From: Geobacteraceae bacterium
GTDB lineage: Bacteria; Desulfobacterota; Desulfuromonadia; Geobacterales; Pseudopelobacteraceae
NCBI GenBank assembly: GCA_013336525.1
Contig: JAAXTM010000001.1
Coordinates: 496,001-560,000, forward strand
Length of the DNA stretch: 64,000 nucleotides
Reading direction: 5' to 3'
Shown: piece after piece, positions 60,255-64,000 of the stretch
Layout of the letters: every line of letters starts with the position of its first letter
Numbering within the stretch: the first letter of the stretch is position 1
Position numbers and translations under genes: made by a program
Notes under the pieces: generated by a model
Seen by the model: the letters and a program-made list of their open reading frames with translations, nothing else
What the model was told of the DNA's origin: nothing
The model's database searches: none

Positions 60255-63245
60255 TTACAGCTCCCGCAATGTTTTCTGCCACGCTTCTTTCAGCTCGGCC
60301 AGATCAGCTTTAACGACAGGGGCACCATTCAAACCGGTGATCAACAGTTCCTGACCTTCTGTCACGACACCGATCGACGCAAAACAGTTGCCGCTCATAG
60401 CAGCCTCGAACTGGTCGCGCTTTTCCGGGTGAACAGTAACAAGGTGACGGGATGCTGATTCGGAGAAGAGCAGTGCACAATCACTCTTGCCGGCAGCATC
60501 ACCCTTCCAGAGCAAACGGGAAAGGTCAAGTGTCATGCCGTATCCACCGGCAAAAGCCGATTCTGCAGCCGCTACCGCCAGCCCGCCGTCGGACAGATCA
60601 TGACAGGAAGCAACTGTTCCCTGATTAACCGCTTTGTGATAGGCCTGATAGCGCTGGTACGCTTTCAAAGTATCAACCTTGGGAATTTTATTGCCGATTG
60701 TTCCGGATAGCGCCAGATATTCGGAACCACCCAGTTCGTCCGCTGTTTTTCCAAGCAGATAGACAACATCACCCGGTTTCTTGACATCCATTGTAACTGC
60801 TTTTCTGGCATCGTCTATCTTGCCGATGACCGAGAAAAGGAGCGTCGGCGGGATGGATATCTTGGTCGTGCCGTCATAAAAATCATTCTTCATCGAATCC
60901 TTGCCGGAAATGAGCGGCAGATTGTAATCCATGCAGACGTCGTAGAGCGCCTGATTGGAGCGTACCAACTGGGCCATTTTGTAGGAGCCGTCCGGGGTTT
61001 TCTCCGATTGAACCGGATCGCACCAGCAGAAGTTGTCGAGACCGGCAACAAGCTCCAGCGAGCCGCCAACGGCAACATAGTTGCGCAGCGCCTCATCAAC
61101 AGCATTGGCTGTCATATGGTAGGTATCGATATCCGAGAAGCGGGGACAGATACCGTGGGCGGTGACAACACCCTCGAATGAATCGAGGAGAGGTCTGACT
61201 ATTGCTGCATCGGAGGGGCCATCATTGGCGACACCGGTGAAAGGCTTGACGACGGAGCCCCCCTGTACTTCATGGTCATAGCGACGGACTACCGACTCCT
61301 TTGAACAGATATTAAGCGCCGACAACAGCTGTTTCAGGTCGCCGGTGTAGTCTCCCTTTTCTTCAAGAACCGGCTCCTCATGCTGCGGAGGGGTCCACTT
61401 GGCAGGCAGCTGCATCGGCGGCAGACCTTCATGCATGAACTCCATCGGCAGCCAGGCAACGGTTTGCTCGCCATAGAGCATGTGGAATACGCCGTTATCG
61501 GTAAACTCGCCAAGAACGGTTGCCTCCACGCCAAAGCGGAGAGCCATGGCGAGAAATTCGTCGATCTGCTCGGGTGGAACGGCAAGTGACATCCGCTCCT
61601 GAGCTTCAGAAATCAGTATTTCCCATGGATTCAGACCGGGATATTTGAGCGGCGCTTTGGCAAGATCCATCCGGCAACCGCCGCACTCACCGGCCATTTC
61701 TCCGATGGAAGAGGACAGGCCACCGGCACCGTTGTCGGTAATGAAACGGTACAGTCCCTTATCACGGGCCCGGATCAAAAAGTCGAACATCCGCTTCTGG
61801 GTAATCGGATCACCGATCTGCACCGCCGTTACCGGCGAATTTTCATTCAGTTCCTCTGAAGAGAAAGTTGCACCGTGAATGCCGTCCTTGCCGATCCGTC
61901 CACCGGTCATGACAATCAGATCACCCGGTTTTATAGACTTTTCGTGCCCCGGCAGGCCATTGACAACGGCCGGCATAAATCCGGCGGTGCCGCAAAACAC
62001 CAGCGGTTTGCCGGCAAAACGGTCATCAAAAACCAGCGAACCGTTAACAGTCGGGATGCCGCTCTTGTTGCCGCCATGCTCGACCCCTTCAACAACACCT
62101 TCGTAGATCCGGCGCGGATGCAAAAGGCGTGACGGCAACGGCTTGGCGTAAAACGGGTCGGCAAAACAGAAGACATCGGTGTTGAAGATCAGTTTTGATC
62201 CTATGCCGGTGCCGAACGGGTCGCGGTTGACGCCGACAATGCCGGTCAGTGCTCCGCCGTATGGATCCAGCGCCGATGGGGAGTTATGGGTCTCCACTTT
62301 GAATACAAGTGAGTGCTTGTCGTTGAATTTAATGACGCCGGCGTTGTCCTTGAATACGGACAGGCAGAAATCCTTCTCTCCCATCCGCTCTCGAACATCT
62401 TTTGTAGTACGCTGAATGAACGACTTGAACAGGGATTTAATTTCCTGTTTGTTGCCCTTTTCATCTTCATACTGCACGGTTCCGGCAAATATTTTATGTT
62501 TGCAATGCTCCGACCAGGTCTGAGCAAGGCACTCCAGTTCCACATCGGTCGGCTTCGCGCCGAGTCCGAACTCCTTACGCCCTGCCAGCACTTTCGGATC
62601 ACGGTACTGCGACTGAATGATCTTCATCTCATCGAGGGTCAGAGCCAGGACGCCATCCTTGCTGATCCTCATCAGTTCATCATCAGAAACTTCCAGATCT
62701 ATCTCGCGAACCTCAGCCTTTGTTTCACCGCTAACCTTCGGCACATAGGCGGGAAAGCCGCCTTTTTCCGCGAAGTCGGAGGCGGAAAGAACAGTGTAGC
62801 GCTGAATGAGTGTATTACAGAGAAGTCCGGTAGCAATTTTTTCAACGTCAGCTAAGGAGAGGCGCCCTTTAAAAAGGTATTGCACCGAGTAATAAACTCC
62901 GGAGCCGTCAGTGCAAGAGCGGCCGGTGAGATATGCAACAGCCTCTCTGGCGGTACGGCCGACATTGTCCGTAACACCCGGGCGGAAACCGACTTCCACG
63001 GCGAAATCAAAACCGGCGGCAAGTGGTCGGTCAATGCTCCAGACCTGAATGACCGGATCACTGAAAGGACCGGCAGCGGCCTGTTCCAGTTCGTTCATGG
63101 CAAGGTCTGTATCCAGCGTGTACACGTCAAGCGTACGCACCTCTTCAACCTCAAGATGGAGGAAGTGCTCAATTTCTCGCTTGATCCGTTCGCCTCTGGC
63201 ATCCCGGCTTCCCGGTTTCAGTGCTACTTCGATTCTATTAGCCAT
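60255..63245 (-). CDS. purL: Phosphoribosylformylglycinamidine synthase, PurS-PurL fusion
   Basis: The synthetase subunit that makes FGAM from FGAR, ATP and ammonia. Length is 996 residues. The first 160 or so residues resemble two PurS units (ANRIEVALKPGSRDARGERI; DFAVEVGFRPGVTDNVGRTA), and the rest is a PurL core of the Bacillus type with LAQTWSEHCKHKIFAGTV, KVETHNSPSALDPYGGA and GKDSMKNDF. There is no glutaminase domain, so it pairs with the separate PurQ encoded downstream. I start at 63245 (MANRIEVALKPG) with AAGGAT about ten bases before it; the frame extends further upstream but over the MscS gene end. Confidence 0.94.
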   Translation of the reverse strand: MANRIEVALKPGSRDARGERIKREIEHFLHLEVEEVRTLDVYTLDTDLAMNELEQAAAGPFSDPVIQVWSIDRPLAAGFDFAVEVGFRPGVTDNVGRTAREAVAYLTGRSCTDGSGVYYSVQYLFKGRLSLADVEKIATGLLCNTLIQRYTVLSASDFAEKGGFPAYVPKVSGETKAEVREIDLEVSDDELMRISKDGVLALTLDEMKIIQSQYRDPKVLAGRKEFGLGAKPTDVELECLAQTWSEHCKHKIFAGTVQYEDEKGNKQEIKSLFKSFIQRTTKDVRERMGEKDFCLSVFKDNAGVIKFNDKHSLVFKVETHNSPSALDPYGGALTGIVGVNRDPFGTGIGSKLIFNTDVFCFADPFYAKPLPSRLLHPRRIYEGVVEGVEHGGNKSGIPTVNGSLVFDDRFAGKPLVFCGTAGFMPAVVNGLPGHEKSIKPGDLIVMTGGRIGKDGIHGATFSSEELNENSPVTAVQIGDPITQKRMFDFLIRARDKGLYRFITDNGAGGLSSSIGEMAGECGGCRMDLAKAPLKYPGLNPWEILISEAQERMSLAVPPEQIDEFLAMALRFGVEATVLGEFTDNGVFHMLYGEQTVAWLPMEFMHEGLPPMQLPAKWTPPQHEEPVLEEKGDYTGDLKQLLSALNICSKESVVRRYDHEVQGGSVVKPFTGVANDGPSDAAIVRPLLDSFEGVVTAHGICPRFSDIDTYHMTANAVDEALRNYVAVGGSLELVAGLDNFCWCDPVQSEKTPDGSYKMAQLVRSNQALYDVCMDYNLPLISGKDSMKNDFYDGTTKISIPPTLLFSVIGKIDDARKAVTMDVKKPGDVVYLLGKTADELGGSEYLALSGTIGNKIPKVDTLKAYQRYQAYHKAVNQGTVASCHDLSDGGLAVAAAESAFAGGYGMTLDLSRLLWKGDAAGKSDCALLFSESASRHLVTVHPEKRDQFEAAMSGNCFASIGVVTEGQELLITGLNGAPVVKADLAELKEAWQKTLREL

Positions 63246-63246
63246 A

Positions 63247-64000
63247 TCAGTCTGATCCTTTTTGCATTTTAACCGTCCTCGTCGGGAACGGGATTTCAAC
63301 AGAGTTATCGCTGAACTTCTTAAGAATAAGCGAATTTATTTTGTCGGTAACGGCAAACAGCGTGCTGTACTCTTCGACCCAGAAAAAAAGCGCCATATTG
63401 AGAGCAGAATCACCAAAGCTTACAAAATAAGCTTCGGGAGGAGGATCTGCCAAAACATCGTCAACTTCAGCGGCGGTTTCCACCAGCAGCTGTTTTACCT
63501 GGTCAACATCACTGCCGTATGCCACGCCGATATTGATGCGTCCCTTGGTCCGGCTGTTGGGGAAAGCCTGGTTGGTCAGCATGGAATTACACAGGTCTGA
63601 GTTGGGGATAATCAGCAGCTGGTTATCCAATGTCTTTATCTTGGTACTCCGCAGACCGATATCCGCCACGTCGCCGATCTGGCCGCCTACCAACTGGATA
63701 CGGTCTCCGATGCGAAACGGCCGATCAAGCATGATGGTAAAGCCGGAAATCATATGAGCCAGCGTGTCTTTCGCAGCCATACCAATGGCCAGAGACCCTA
63801 TACCCAGAGCGGTAACAAGCGAAAAAATATCGTAGTTGAAATGTTTGAGTACGACAATCAGCGCCGCACCCATAAGAAACAGGGACACAATCTTTTCTGC
63901 TACCGGCATCATCTGACGCGACATGACCACTGCAGCGGTATCCTGTTGACCGGAGACATACCATCTCATCAGTTCGCCAAGAACATGGTAGATCAGGTTA
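63247..64000 (-). CDS. MscS-family mechanosensitive channel, C-terminal part
   Basis: The frame is open to the right edge, so the N-terminus is missing. The visible 250 residues contain two hydrophobic segments, the pore-lining helix and beta-domain signature IGSLAIGMAAKDTLAHMISG, FTIMLDRPFRIGDRIQLVGG (about 55-95 of this fragment) and the following alpha/beta domain (INIGVAYGSDVDQVKQLLVE). This is the core of small-conductance mechanosensitive channels that release solutes under osmotic downshock. The stop precedes the purL start by one base, so purL may be read from the same transcript. Confidence 0.92.
   Translation of the reverse strand, partial: NLIYHVLGELMRWYVSGQQDTAAVVMSRQMMPVAEKIVSLFLMGAALIVVLKHFNYDIFSLVTALGIGSLAIGMAAKDTLAHMISGFTIMLDRPFRIGDRIQLVGGQIGDVADIGLRSTKIKTLDNQLLIIPNSDLCNSMLTNQAFPNSRTKGRINIGVAYGSDVDQVKQLLVETAAEVDDVLADPPPEAYFVSFGDSALNMALFFWVEEYSTLFAVTDKINSLILKKFSDNSVEIPFPTRTVKMQKGSD

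Overview
The window looks like a chromosomal segment of a Gram-negative anaerobic or microaerophilic deltaproteobacterium of the Geobacter/Pelobacter (Desulfuromonadales) type. The grounds are the gene content and order: an ilvD-ilvB-ilvN-ilvC-psd-pssA block, a purL(PurS-fused)-recQ-purQ-purF-pyrE block, an OFA-type MFS carrier with small membrane partners, a DUF362/polyferredoxin pair, a flavoredoxin-like protein, a PilZ protein, a PEP-CTERM protein and small Cys-rich proteins. This assignment is inferred from remembered gene neighbourhoods, not from a database search. Lipid A/heptose-type and dTDP-sugar genes and the mreCD-mrdA-rodA set fit a rod-shaped cell with an outer membrane. I recognised no rRNA, tRNA, CRISPR array, transposase or phage gene.

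Layout. 1-2.4 kb: a cut-off dehydrogenase, a zinc-ribbon microprotein, and two adjacent minus-strand genes (an exported protein and a triple-BON protein) that are each interrupted by a one-base shift at a poly-A run. 2.4-7.2 kb: a B12-binding radical SAM protein, pcm, an FAD dehydrogenase, a PilZ protein and a small unknown. 7.2-13.2 kb (minus strand): a redox-flavoured set of ubiB, a phasin-like protein, a membrane polyferredoxin, a DUF362 protein, a SagB-type nitroreductase and a flavoredoxin-like protein. 13.6-20.4 kb: an exported unknown, then two complete ABC importers for small solutes (a TrpX-like cassette and a polar amino acid cassette). Each importer has a strong intrinsic terminator just after the binding-protein gene; in the second the terminator lies inside the permease coding sequence. 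20.5-22.5 kb: a PEP-CTERM protein with a textbook sigma-54 promoter and a RepA-like ATPase. 22.5-30.1 kb: phosphofructokinase, ferritin-like, PAS, DUF554, YjbQ, aminopeptidase N, a zinc-ribbon unknown and a tandem DUF1456 protein.

30.2-37.0 kb: branched-chain amino acid synthesis (ilvD, ilvB, ilvN, ilvC) followed by phosphatidylethanolamine synthesis (psd, pssA). 37-40.3 kb: a phosphodiesterase, sppA, a DAHP synthase and gmhB. 40.3-45.6 kb: rfbA and the elongasome operon mreC-mreD-mrdA-rodA, without mreB. 46-47.7 kb: a repeat-rich SPOR protein. 47.8-50.7 kb: an OFA-family MFS carrier with an unknown polytopic membrane protein and two very small membrane proteins, one of only 40 residues. 50.7-51.5 kb: a Cys-rich microprotein and a YjfB-like 58-residue protein. 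51.6-54.4 kb: an M-box (Mg2+) riboswitch with a terminator, leading into a PRC/MgtE-N/CBS protein and an NRAMP relative whose metal-site residues are replaced, together a probable magnesium uptake unit. 54.5-64 kb (minus strand): HIT protein, tlyA, pyrE, purF, purQ, recQ, purS-purL fusion and an MscS-type channel cut by the window end.

The signals I find most worth following are the riboswitch-controlled NRAMP-type Mg2+ system, the terminator embedded in the start of a TPR-permease fusion gene, the four-gene MFS membrane module, a short motif recurring just upstream of four unrelated genes, and a near-identical 33-base promoter-like element upstream of two minus-strand genes.
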